DNA from: Phycisphaerales bacterium
GTDB taxonomy: Bacteria; Bacteroidota; Bacteroidia; Chitinophagales; Chitinophagaceae
Direction of reading: 5' to 3'
DNA length: 55,640 nucleotides
Assembly (NCBI GenBank): GCA_030054025.1
Contig: JASGCQ010000005.1
Span: 1-55,640 of the forward strand
Part shown: positions 1 through 8,239 of the stretch, in pieces
Position numbering within the stretch: the stretch's first letter is position 1
How the letters are laid out: every line of letters begins with the position of its first letter
Notes under the pieces: generated by a model
Seen by the model: the letters and a program-made list of their open reading frames with translations, nothing else
Database searches by the model: none
What the model was told of the DNA's origin: nothing
Program-made: the position numbers and the translations under genes

Positions 1-74
1 ATATTGTTACACGTAGATAATTTAACCGATAGTTCAGGGGTACTTAAATGTGGTTGCAGTTGTAAAGTTCGCAT
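1..74 (-). CDS. Partial gene at left edge, possible IS630-type transposase N-terminus
   Basis: An ATG at 72-74 opens a minus-strand frame with no stop to the window edge (24 codons, beginning MRTLQLQPHLSTPELS). A TAnnTTTG-type promoter element lies 4 bases upstream, so this looks like a real gene start rather than chance. The pattern of a short lead followed by PHLS-x-x-EL resembles the N-terminal helix-turn-helix region of IS630-family transposases, but 24 residues are too few to be sure. It could equally be another helix-turn-helix protein. Confidence 0.4.
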   Translation of the reverse strand, partial: MRTLQLQPHLSTPELSVKLSTCNN

Positions 75-78
75 AGCG

Positions 79-86
79 CAAAGATA
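79..86 (-). promoter_or_regulatory. -7 element TATCTTTG for the left-edge gene
   Basis: The minus strand reads TATCTTTG here, an exact match to the Bacteroidota -7 consensus TAnnTTTG. It sits 4 bases before the ATG of the partial gene. No TTTG -33 element is seen at the expected distance. Confidence 0.45.
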
Positions 87-120
87 ATACTTTTTTGATT
101 GTCTTGTTAGCGGTTTAGTA

Positions 121-2985
121 TTAAGCATAAGCACTTGTCGGCTCACAAGTACAAATCAAATTACGGTCGCCATGCGTATTGTTGATACGCGAAACGGTTG
201 GCCAAAATTTGCTGTGTGCTATATAAGGCAAAGGATAGACTGCTTGCTCGCGAGTATAAGGTTTGTCCCAATTACTATTGATGGCTACAGACTGTGTATG
301 CGGTGCATTTTTCAAAGGATTATTTTTCTTGTCAGCCGTACCATTTTCAATCGCAGCAATTTCTGCACGGATAGCTAATAAGGCATCGCAGAAACGATCT
401 AATTCTGCTTTGTCTTCGCTCTCGGTTGGCTCAATCATAATTGTTCCAGCAACAGGGAAGCTCATTGTTGGTGCATGGAAACCATAGTCCATCAAGCGTT
501 TGGCCACATCTTCGGCTTCTACTTCGCTTGATTTTTTCAATGGGCGAAGATCAACAATAAATTCGTGCGCACAAGTGCCATTCACACCACTGTACAAAAT
601 TTCGTAATCATTTTGAAGACGAGCTTTCATATAATTGGCATTGAGGATAGCATAACGGGTAGCATCTTTTAAACCATTGGCTCCGAGCATACAGCAGTAA
701 GCATAGCTGATGAGCAAGATACTTGCCGATCCATAAGGAGCAGCAGATACGGCAGGAGTGTTAGAGGCATTATTTTCCAATACCACGTGACCGGGTAAGA
801 ATGGGGCTAAGTGCGATTTGACGCAGATAGGTCCAACACCCGGGCCGCCCCCACCATGAGGGATAGCAAAAGTTTTGTGTAAGTTTAAGTGGCAAACATC
901 AGCACCAATCAGGCCAGGAGCCGTCATGCCCACTTGAGCATTCATGTTGGCACCATCCATATATACTTGTCCGCCATGCTGGTGAATCATGTTGGTAATG
1001 TCAATGATTGTTTCTTCAAATACACCATAAGTAGAGGGGTAGGTAATCATGATACCCGCAAGGTTGCCACTGTGTTGTTCTACTTTTAGTTTTAAATCTT
1101 CAAGGTCAACATAGCCATTCTCCAATGCTTTTACTACCACTACTTTGTAGCCTGCCATTACTGCCGAGGCAGGGTTGGTGCCATGTGCAGAGATGGGGAT
1201 AATAATCACATCACGGTGATGGTCGCCACGACTTTCGTGATAAGCACGAATGGTTAACAAACCTGCGTATTCGCCTTGAGCACCACTATTAGGTTGTAGG
1301 CTACAAGCATCGAAATGGGTGATGACACTTAAATATTTGCTCAATTGCTCTACTACATATTGGTATCCACCCGTTTGGCTTGCTGGAGCGAATGGATGCA
1401 ATTTGCTCCAATGTGCCCAACTTAATGGCATCATTTCTGTGGCAGCATTGAGTTTCATGGTGCAAGAACCCAAGGAAATCATACTGGTGTTGAGCGACAA
1501 ATCTTTGTTTTCCAAAAATTTAATATAACGCATCATTTGCGATTCTGAATGATATGTATTAAATACATCTTGCTCTAAGAAGGCAGAAGTGCGCATCAAG
1601 GATCCAGGGATATTATTCGTTTCGTCTTGCGCATAGTCAAAAGCAATAGCATCAGGTGTATTGGCAAAAATATTGATAATATCTGCCACATCCGAAAGAC
1701 GAGTAGTTTCATCAAGTGAAATCGTAATCCAATTATCGGCAGTGTAGTGAAAATTAATTTTTGCAGCTTCTGCTTTTGTACGGATAGCCTTGCTGTCAGT
1801 AGCTTTTACAGTGATGGTATCAAAAAAATCGTTGCCGTATAGTTCAACGCCTAATTCATTTAATTCGGAAGCTAATGTGTGCGTCAAAGTAGCAACACGG
1901 CTAGCAATAGTTTTCAAGCCCACTGCGCCATGATAGGCGGCATACATAGCTGCCATATTAGCCAAAAGTGCTTGGGCAGTACAGATATTGGAAGTTGCTT
2001 TTTCGCGTTTGATGTGTTGCTCGCGAGTTTGCAATGCCATACGCAGTGCGCGGTTGCCATGAGCATCAATACTCACACCAATGATGCGACCAGGAATAGC
2101 ACGTTTGAATTCCTCGTTTACCGCAAAGAAGGCGGCGTGGGGGCCACCATAACCTAAGGGAACACCAAAACGTTGAGAATTACCCAATGCCACATCTGCG
2201 CCCATTTCGCCTGGTGCTTTTACTAAAGTAAGTGCCAACAAATCAGTAGCCATAGCTACATAAGCACCAATTGCATGTACTTGAGCTATGAATGATTCGT
2301 AATTTTCTACCGAACCTTTGTCGTTGGGATATTGAACAATAGCACCGAAATAAGAGTTGTCAATAATGGCAGTTTTGAAATCGCCAATTACCAATTCAAT
2401 ATCCAATGGTTGAGCACGGGTAAGTAATACATCTTTTGTTTGAGCAAAAACGTATTGATCTACAAAAAACTTAGGACGCTCTATTATTTCTGATTTGTTG
2501 ATAGTATGGAAAAACATAGTCATCGCCTCGCCTGCCGCCGTTCCTTCATCAAGCAGAGAAGCATTGGCGATGGGCATTGCTGTCAATTCGCAAATCATGG
2601 TTTGGTAGTTCAATAAACTTTCCAAGCGACCTTGAGAAATTTCGGCTTGGTAAGGGGTATATTGTGTGTACCACCCTGGGTTTTCAAAAATATTGCGGAG
2701 AATCACGCTAGGTGTATGCGTGCCATAGTACCCTTGTCCAATATAATTGCGAAAAACCTCATTTTTCATGGATACTTCTTTAATATGGCGCAGATATTCG
2801 GCTTCGCTCATGGCACCCGGAATAGCCAATGGCGATTTCATACGAATCGCATCGGGAACAGTTTTGTCAATCAATTCGTTGAGGCTCGCAACACCAATTG
2901 TTTCAAGCATTTTTTGTGTATCGGCAGCACGAGGTCCGATATGACGAGCAGCAAATTCGTTATTCTGTTGTTGGAACAAACTCAT
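121..2985 (-). CDS. gcvP: Glycine dehydrogenase (decarboxylating), P-protein of the glycine cleavage system
   Basis: This is the PLP enzyme that decarboxylates glycine and passes the aminomethyl group to the lipoyl arm of GcvH. The 954 residues match the usual length of the fused (single-chain) P-protein, with two homologous halves. The second half carries the PLP-lysine motif NLHKTFAIPHGGGGPG with the lysine at about residue 704, and LGSCTMKLNA lies at the start of that half. Start ATG at 2983-2985 gives MSLFQQQNNEFAARHIGP, typical of the family N-terminus. It is alone here: gcvH and gcvT are not in the window, as is common in Bacteroidota, where the genes are scattered. A TACATTTG element lies about 45 bases upstream. 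Confidence 0.97.
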   Translation of the reverse strand: MSLFQQQNNEFAARHIGPRAADTQKMLETIGVASLNELIDKTVPDAIRMKSPLAIPGAMSEAEYLRHIKEVSMKNEVFRNYIGQGYYGTHTPSVILRNIFENPGWYTQYTPYQAEISQGRLESLLNYQTMICELTAMPIANASLLDEGTAAGEAMTMFFHTINKSEIIERPKFFVDQYVFAQTKDVLLTRAQPLDIELVIGDFKTAIIDNSYFGAIVQYPNDKGSVENYESFIAQVHAIGAYVAMATDLLALTLVKAPGEMGADVALGNSQRFGVPLGYGGPHAAFFAVNEEFKRAIPGRIIGVSIDAHGNRALRMALQTREQHIKREKATSNICTAQALLANMAAMYAAYHGAVGLKTIASRVATLTHTLASELNELGVELYGNDFFDTITVKATDSKAIRTKAEAAKINFHYTADNWITISLDETTRLSDVADIINIFANTPDAIAFDYAQDETNNIPGSLMRTSAFLEQDVFNTYHSESQMMRYIKFLENKDLSLNTSMISLGSCTMKLNAATEMMPLSWAHWSKLHPFAPASQTGGYQYVVEQLSKYLSVITHFDACSLQPNSGAQGEYAGLLTIRAYHESRGDHHRDVIIIPISAHGTNPASAVMAGYKVVVVKALENGYVDLEDLKLKVEQHSGNLAGIMITYPSTYGVFEETIIDITNMIHQHGGQVYMDGANMNAQVGMTAPGLIGADVCHLNLHKTFAIPHGGGGPGVGPICVKSHLAPFLPGHVVLENNASNTPAVSAAPYGSASILLISYAYCCMLGANGLKDATRYAILNANYMKARLQNDYEILYSGVNGTCAHEFIVDLRPLKKSSEVEAEDVAKRLMDYGFHAPTMSFPVAGTIMIEPTESEDKAELDRFCDALLAIRAEIAAIENGTADKKNNPLKNAPHTQSVAINSNWDKPYTREQAVYPLPYIAHSKFWPTVSRINNTHGDRNLICTCEPTSAYA

Positions 2986-3029
2986 TTTTATCTAAAAATT
3001 TAAAAGTATCGTTTGGAAAAATAATGCTG

Positions 3030-3037
3030 CAAATGTA
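3030..3037 (-). promoter_or_regulatory. -7 element TACATTTG upstream of gcvP
   Basis: The minus strand reads TACATTTGCAGC, matching TAnnTTTG. A TTTG occurs 14 bases upstream of it, closer than the roughly 19 bases normally seen for the -33 element, so the upstream half is uncertain. Confidence 0.4.
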
Positions 3038-3054
3038 CGAGAAATACGCAGCAA

Positions 3055-3092
3055 ATTATAAAGCCTGCCAACGAATTGGCAGGCTTTATAAT
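3055..3092. terminator. 17-bp hairpin, probable terminator of the ABC operon
   Basis: Bases 3055-3071 and 3076-3092 are perfect inverted repeats around a 4-base loop (core AAAGCCTGCCAA / TTGGCAGGCTTT). It lies directly downstream of the stop at 3117 of the minus-strand membrane gene and upstream of gcvP, so it most likely ends the ABC transporter transcript. A strong U-tract is not obvious on the minus strand. Confidence 0.7.
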
Positions 3093-3116
3093 GGTAAAAT
3101 GCAAAAATATTATACT

Positions 3117-4754
3117 TTAATCTTCGGGCATTGCTTGCCAACGGCGATAGCGTGAAGATAAAAATAGCATACTGATAAAGGACAATAAGATACACAATGA
3201 CATAAACACTTCTGTATGGTTATCAATCCAATCCAATAAATGAGGCTTGGTATATTGGTAAGCAGGTACTTGGCTTTGGATATAGCGGTATCGAGCACTG
3301 TAAATTCCATAAATGATAGGCAAGATTGCTGGTGCCGACCACACAAACCAATTCAGCGTAACACCAGCAATTGTTTTTTTATGGCTGATTATAGCAACGA
3401 GCAAGAATGCAAGAATGAGGAGTAAGTAAAATAATAAAACCATACTACCAGTATTGCCTTTGCCATAATTGAGTACTGCAGTGATAGCTCCTACCGCCAA
3501 ACATACTAAGGCAGACCCAATGAGCGATATGAGCCAGATGCGCTTAGAGCTTGCCCTGAAACTAAACAAGGTTAAAGCAATAGCCATAGCGAAATACATA
3601 AAAACCAAAAGGATGTTCCATTTAATATGGTATTCGTGTACTTTAAAAGTATTATCAAGAATACATTCCAATCTATCTACCTGTACAAAGTATCCCTTGG
3701 GGTTCAACTCTTTTTCTGAATTGGCAGGGGTAGGTACTGCTACCTCGTTTACAGCATCTTCGGCATCTGTTTGTGGATAGTAATATGTGTTTTGTATAGT
3801 GTAGGTAACAGGGAAATAAGGAGGATGGTACACCCATTTAAACCAGTCGTCAACGCTTAATTTGTATTTGATCTTGTACTTATCGCATACTTGCAAAAAT
3901 GCCGACATAGAAGCTCTTATGGCTTCGGGCTGCACTTTAAGCTGCTTGTGCATTTTTTGGATGAGCTCTTCTTTTTGAGATTCGTATGAATCATAATTGT
4001 AGCGATAACGATAGCTGCAATAATTCAGGTAAGAGAATGTTGCGCCGCCTGCTATCGAATCTAATTGCTTGGGAGAATAAATTCGTTTATCGGAGCCTAT
4101 GTAATAATGATCGGAATTGTCAGAATAACCTTTGGGCAAAATAACTTTGTCGGGATTATTGGGGTCATTGATTGCCTCATTTTTAAATCTTTTGTTCATT
4201 GGAAAGGGGTAAGGAGTACAGCGGTTTTGTATATCGTAGCTGTCCTTTCCTTGCAGAAAAGGCAGTACATTTTGTAGTACCTCATTATCCTTTGTATTGG
4301 CTACAATATCAGTATGCAATCGAGCACTCACTACATAGCCGTAGGTATAGCTGAAGTAATAAGTGATATTGAATAATGCTACCAAAAAGAAAATCAAAAA
4401 CTGAGCGAAGAGTTGAATCTTGCTAAAAGGATAAAAACTTTTGAATGCATTGTTGCGCAATACCTTTATAAGCCAGAGTATAAAAACGATGAAAGAACCA
4501 ATAATGGAAAACAAGGCAAAAGGCGAATCGAAAAACATCCCCTCCGGATTGTGATAGCTCATCCCTTCTATTGTAGAGAACGTAAAAAATCCAATTACAA
4601 AATGTACGAGGTGCAATAAGGTACAAACGGCTAATACGCTCAATAGGCGCATATTCCAAACTAAAGGATAATTTTCGAGCAAGTATTGATTCAGTTTTTT
4701 CATCATCTTGACTGAGGTGCAGTGATTAAGTGAAAAGGATTTGTTGAGCAGCAT
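3117..4754 (-). CDS. Polytopic membrane protein, partner of the adjacent ABC ATPase
   Basis: A 545-residue membrane protein with hydrophobic segments near residues 35-57, 80-98 and 120-145 and a further cluster in the C-terminal third, separated by a long hydrophilic region (about 150-380) rich in Tyr and Asn. It overlaps the stop codon of the upstream ABC ATPase gene in a TAATG arrangement, which points to translational coupling and a two-component transporter with this gene as the membrane subunit. The substrate cannot be told from sequence. An alternative start is the ATG at 4706 (MMKKLNQYL), which fits a typical short cytoplasmic N-terminus better; the first 16 residues are poorly supported. 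Confidence 0.75.
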   Translation of the reverse strand: MLLNKSFSLNHCTSVKMMKKLNQYLLENYPLVWNMRLLSVLAVCTLLHLVHFVIGFFTFSTIEGMSYHNPEGMFFDSPFALFSIIGSFIVFILWLIKVLRNNAFKSFYPFSKIQLFAQFLIFFLVALFNITYYFSYTYGYVVSARLHTDIVANTKDNEVLQNVLPFLQGKDSYDIQNRCTPYPFPMNKRFKNEAINDPNNPDKVILPKGYSDNSDHYYIGSDKRIYSPKQLDSIAGGATFSYLNYCSYRYRYNYDSYESQKEELIQKMHKQLKVQPEAIRASMSAFLQVCDKYKIKYKLSVDDWFKWVYHPPYFPVTYTIQNTYYYPQTDAEDAVNEVAVPTPANSEKELNPKGYFVQVDRLECILDNTFKVHEYHIKWNILLVFMYFAMAIALTLFSFRASSKRIWLISLIGSALVCLAVGAITAVLNYGKGNTGSMVLLFYLLLILAFLLVAIISHKKTIAGVTLNWFVWSAPAILPIIYGIYSARYRYIQSQVPAYQYTKPHLLDWIDNHTEVFMSLCILLSFISMLFLSSRYRRWQAMPED

Positions 4755-5950
4755 TAAGAAGCAACAAAGAAGCGACGGGTAGATTGTGAAATGTTGCGGA
4801 TATAAATCACATTAATGCCGCCCATGCCCAAAGCTGAAAGCACTTGGGGCATAGTAGTGGATGTATCAAAATGGGCGATATAAGAACCACCATTGAAACT
4901 TAATTTTTGCAAGGTCAAATGGCTTAAAGCGTCCTGTAATAGCATTCTTTCAGCATCCGTATCAAATTCTATAATCAATTCTTGGATAGGCTCTTGTTTA
5001 TTGAGGATTGTTGAAGCGATTGTAGTGTTTTCTTGCCACATGGCTTGCCCTTTCTTCAAAAACAAAACCTTGTCGGATACCTTTTCTACTTCGTACAATT
5101 GTTGCGAACTAAGGATAAGCCCCATGGGTGCAGACAAGGAATTGGCAATAGATTTTAAATCTTCGAGAATGATTTGTTGTGCCATCACATCCAAATTTGC
5201 CAATGGCTCATCAAGTAACAAAATGTCAGGACAACGAAGCAAGGTGCGCGCCAATTCAAAGCGCATTTTATATCCCGATGATAATTGATTCCAATTCAGA
5301 TTTCGGTAGCCCCATAGTCCCATTCGAGCTATTATCATCAATACTTGCGATTCGTTTGCAGCACCTTTGATACCGTAAGAAGATAGTGTAAATTTAAGAT
5401 TATCCTTTAGCGAACCATACCATTTGGGTGTGCGTTGTGGTATATAGGCAAGCTGGCTGCGTAAATCATATTCATTTTTGTTTTGAGGCAAATGATAGGC
5501 AATTGTTCCGGTATCATATTTGAGCTCTTGTGCCATTATGCGGAGCAAAGTCGTTTTTCCATTGCCATTTTCTCCCACAAGCCCCACCAGCTCACCCCTC
5601 TTTAAACTAAGATCAACCGGCCCGAGTGAAAAAAACCCATTACTATATGATTTTTTTATACCCTGCGCCATCAAAATGTCAGAGCTGCGAGGCTTTGTAA
5701 TGGAAACGCCAACTTGTTTTATTTTTTCGAGTAAGGGTAAAGCTTTTGCCCAAAGCTCCGCGTTGGTTTTTTTCGAATGCTCCAACCAATCGGTATAGGC
5801 AGTCATTTCATTATATACAATGGTATTTTGTGTATCTATGGCTGCGTCCATCAGTCTGCGATAGCCAAGCGATACATCACCTTGTTGATAATGATTCGCA
5901 ATGGCTTGCAAGCGTTGCTCAAAAATACTCGATTCCGTTTCTGTAGGCAT
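4754..5950 (-). CDS. ABC transporter ATP-binding protein with atypical signature and H-loop
   Basis: A 398-residue cytoplasmic ATPase. Residues 1-90 are an extra helical region; the nucleotide-binding domain follows with Walker A GENGNGKTT (126-134), Q-loop Gln172, and Walker B ILLLDEP (243-249). Two positions deviate: the signature reads LSSGY rather than LSGGQ (223-227), and the H-loop position reads SSQQL (281-285), with Gln where the switch histidine normally sits. About 90 extra residues follow the domain. It is coupled by a TAATG overlap to the membrane gene downstream. The enoyl-CoA hydratase gene ends 8 bases before its start on the same strand side, so the three may share a transcript. 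Confidence 0.88.
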   Translation of the reverse strand: MPTETESSIFEQRLQAIANHYQQGDVSLGYRRLMDAAIDTQNTIVYNEMTAYTDWLEHSKKTNAELWAKALPLLEKIKQVGVSITKPRSSDILMAQGIKKSYSNGFFSLGPVDLSLKRGELVGLVGENGNGKTTLLRIMAQELKYDTGTIAYHLPQNKNEYDLRSQLAYIPQRTPKWYGSLKDNLKFTLSSYGIKGAANESQVLMIIARMGLWGYRNLNWNQLSSGYKMRFELARTLLRCPDILLLDEPLANLDVMAQQIILEDLKSIANSLSAPMGLILSSQQLYEVEKVSDKVLFLKKGQAMWQENTTIASTILNKQEPIQELIIEFDTDAERMLLQDALSHLTLQKLSFNGGSYIAHFDTSTTMPQVLSALGMGGINVIYIRNISQSTRRFFVAS

Positions 5951-5958
5951 AAAAGTGA

Positions 5959-6735
5959 TTATTTACCGCTAAAAGAGGGCTTCCTTTTTTCTAAAAAGGC
6001 ATTTACCCCTTCTTTAAAATCGAGGGTTTTTCCTGCTGCAACTTGTAAACGCATTTCTGCCTCTAATTGCTGTGTTAAGGTATTTTCAAAGCTTTGGTTC
6101 ATTAACTGTTTCGTCAATGCTATCCCCTCGGTTGGCATTTGAGCCAGTTTTTCAGCCAAGGCAATACTTTCCGTTTCAAAACTTTCGTCGGGTATAGATT
6201 TATAAATCATCCCCATTTTTACGGCTTCATCTGCATTTACCTTATCACCTGTGATACACAATGCCATGGCACGTTGTACTCCGATAAGGCGCGGCAGCAA
6301 AAAAGTACCCCCACAGTCGGGTATCAAACCAATATTGATAAAAGCCTGAACAAAAACAGCACTTTGCTTAGCCACAACAATATCTCCTGCAATCGCCAAA
6401 TTGGCACCTGCACCGGCAGCTACACCATTGATGGCACATACCACAGGCTTATTGATTTTGCGCAAGCGGACAACAATTGGATTGTAACGCTCTGTAAGAA
6501 TGGCTTCAAAATCAAGATTAGTTGGGTCGGAAGTTTCACCAAGATCTTGACCGGCACAAAAAGCCTTGCCTGTAGCTGTTAATAAAAGGCAACGTACTGC
6601 TGAATCTGAAGCAGCTTCATCAATTTTGGCTTGCAGCAGAAGAGCCATTTCGCAATTAAAACTGTTGAATTTTTCTGGGCGATTGAGGATGATGTGCGCT
6701 ACGCCATTTTCTACTTTGTATAGAATGCTACTCAT
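5959..6735 (-). CDS. paaG: Enoyl-CoA hydratase/isomerase, PaaG-like
   Basis: A 258-residue crotonase-fold enzyme. Visible are the oxyanion-hole segments AFCAGQDL and GVAAGAGANLA and the acidic residue in GLIPDCGGT, the position of the catalytic Asp in PaaG-type 1,2-epoxyphenylacetyl-CoA isomerases. Ordinary hydratases have Glu residues in this region, so isomerase activity on a ring-opened or unsaturated acyl-CoA is the better guess; the remaining paa genes are not nearby, so phenylacetate degradation is not established. The frame extends 25 codons further upstream, but the ATG at 6735 (MSSILYKVENG) matches the family start. Confidence 0.85.
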   Translation of the reverse strand: MSSILYKVENGVAHIILNRPEKFNSFNCEMALLLQAKIDEAASDSAVRCLLLTATGKAFCAGQDLGETSDPTNLDFEAILTERYNPIVVRLRKINKPVVCAINGVAAGAGANLAIAGDIVVAKQSAVFVQAFINIGLIPDCGGTFLLPRLIGVQRAMALCITGDKVNADEAVKMGMIYKSIPDESFETESIALAEKLAQMPTEGIALTKQLMNQSFENTLTQQLEAEMRLQVAAGKTLDFKEGVNAFLEKRKPSFSGK

Positions 6736-6847
6736 TGTTGTTTTATAGTTTTTTGTTGCAAAGTAACTAATAATACTGCTTGATTTTAATGTGTTTCTAT
6801 TTTTCCACAATAATGTTAACCAGAAGCCATTAGGATTATTTTTCGAT

Positions 6848-6855
6848 TAAATTTG
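6848..6855 (+). promoter_or_regulatory. -7 element TAAATTTG before the radical SAM gene
   Basis: TAAATTTG matches TAnnTTTG and lies 21 bases before the ATG at 6877, a spacing consistent with a short leader. No clean -33 TTTG is present. Confidence 0.4.
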
Positions 6856-6876
6856 ATTTTATAACACTCAACTACG

Positions 6877-7953
6877 ATGATTAACCAAAAAGCAGACGAA
6901 CGATACGATAAAGGGAGAGCAGCACAGTTCAATCCTCAAAATCGCTTTTTGAAGGGGGCTTATGTACAAGAATATTCTGAAGGAATAGACGACTGGGAGC
7001 AAGATGTCAGAAAAACACAATACATTTTTGATGAGAGCAGAACCATTGTCAATGAGGTGACGAGCTCGGATGTAGGCATGATGTATTCTGCTAACCCTTA
7101 CCAAGGCTGTGAACATGGATGTATTTATTGTTATGCCCGAAACGCTCATGAATATTGGGGGTATAGCGCAGGTCTAGATTTCGAAAGTAGAATCGTAGTC
7201 AAACAAAACGCACCTGCATTGCTGCGCAAATTTTTCGAGAACAAAAATTGGACGCCTGCCCCTATTTCATTATCGGGGAATACAGATTGCTACCAACCTA
7301 TAGAGCGAAAAATGAAAATCACTAGGCAGCTCTTAGAGATATGCTTGCAATACAAAAATCCCGTGGGTATTCTTAGCAAGAATGCACTCATACTGAGAGA
7401 TTTGGACATTATCCAAGAACTCAACAAAATGAATTTGGTTCGGGTGTTCAGCTCTATTACTTCATTAGACGAAAAGCTCAGGCTAAAATTGGAACCTCGA
7501 ACGGCTACTTATAAAAGCCGATTGAAAGTGGTAGAAACCATGGCAAGGAATGGAGTGCCTACAGGAATTATGAATGCGCCCATCATACCCGGACTGAATG
7601 ATGATCATATACATGATGTGCTGAAAGCAGCATCGGAGGCAGGCGCACAATGGGCAGGCTATACAGTGGTAAGATTGAATGGAGCTGTAGGTCCGATATT
7701 CGAAGACTGGTTGCACAAAGCTTTTCCCGATAGGGCCGAAAAGGTTTGGAATCTGATATGCAGTTGTCATCAAGGCAATGTAAATGATAGTCGAAGCGGT
7801 AAGCGTATGGTAGGTGACGGTAAGATTGCAGAGTTGATTCGCACACAGTTTAAGCTTTATTGTAAAAAGTATCATCTCAATGAAACGAAACATGAATGGA
7901 ATCTAAATAGTTTTAGAAGAGCAAAAGACCAACAGCCCAGTTTGTTTGATTAA
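6877..7953 (+). CDS. Radical SAM protein, PA0069/SplB-like family
   Basis: A 358-residue protein with the radical SAM [4Fe-4S] motif CEHGCIYC at residues 78-85 (CX3CX2C), followed by YARNAHEYWG, and a GNTDCYQPIE segment that is typical of the PA0069-type family related to spore photoproduct lyase. The family's reaction is unknown, though DNA or nucleotide repair is often suspected. It stands alone on the plus strand, divergent from the paaG-like gene, with its own -7 element. A hairpin terminator lies about 180 bases downstream. Confidence 0.88.
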   Translation: MINQKADERYDKGRAAQFNPQNRFLKGAYVQEYSEGIDDWEQDVRKTQYIFDESRTIVNEVTSSDVGMMYSANPYQGCEHGCIYCYARNAHEYWGYSAGLDFESRIVVKQNAPALLRKFFENKNWTPAPISLSGNTDCYQPIERKMKITRQLLEICLQYKNPVGILSKNALILRDLDIIQELNKMNLVRVFSSITSLDEKLRLKLEPRTATYKSRLKVVETMARNGVPTGIMNAPIIPGLNDDHIHDVLKAASEAGAQWAGYTVVRLNGAVGPIFEDWLHKAFPDRAEKVWNLICSCHQGNVNDSRSGKRMVGDGKIAELIRTQFKLYCKKYHLNETKHEWNLNSFRRAKDQQPSLFD

Positions 7954-7984
7954 AAAATTAATGCTGAGCATTTTATTTATTTAA

Positions 7985-8116
7985 AGCATTTGCTTTATCT
8001 TCGCTACATCTAAAAAATTTGATGTAGATGTTACTTCTTTAAATACTGGAGTCTATATCTTGCAATTTGTTGTGGGCGATAAGACCATGACGAGCAAATT
8101 CAATGTCCTGAAATAG
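7985..8116 (+). pseudogene. Orphan fragment of a type IX secretion C-terminal sorting domain
   Basis: An open frame without any start codon reads ...KKFDVDVTSLNTGVYI followed by LQFVVGDKTMTSKFNVLK and a TAG stop at 8114-8116. The L-x-x-G-x-Y-x-x pattern, the G-D/N-K-x stretch and a hydrophobic-Lys ending are the hallmarks of the last half of a type A T9SS sorting domain (compare the intact one ending at 27598). No upstream part of the protein is present, so this is the tail of a deleted secreted protein. The terminator that followed it is retained just downstream. Confidence 0.75.
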
Positions 8117-8136
8117 ATTTTAAGAATACGATTTTT

Positions 8137-8170
8137 AAAAAAGCCACATCAATTAAGGTGTGGCTTTTTT
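8137..8170 (+). terminator. Rho-independent terminator hairpin
   Basis: AAAAAAGCCACA (8137-8148) pairs with TGTGGCTTTTTT (8159-8170) around a 10-base loop, with a run of six T at the end. It follows the sorting-domain fragment and separates it and the radical SAM gene from lutB. Confidence 0.85.
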
Positions 8171-8225
8171 AATGTTAGGAGGCAAAAGGAATAAGCCATA
8201 AGAGCCTATTCTGCCATTTCCTTTT

Positions 8226-8233
8226 TATATTTG
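8226..8233 (+). promoter_or_regulatory. -7 element TATATTTG just upstream of lutB
   Basis: TATATTTG matches TAnnTTTG and is separated from the ATG at 8240 by only six bases, implying a leaderless or near-leaderless mRNA. It argues for the ATG at 8240 rather than the TTG at 8231, which lies inside the element. Confidence 0.5.
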
Positions 8234-8239
8234 CTACTG

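Noticed and set aside
3110..3346. Short frames on either strand inside or beside the ABC membrane gene
   Set aside because: They lie within a longer, better-supported membrane-protein gene and have no start context.
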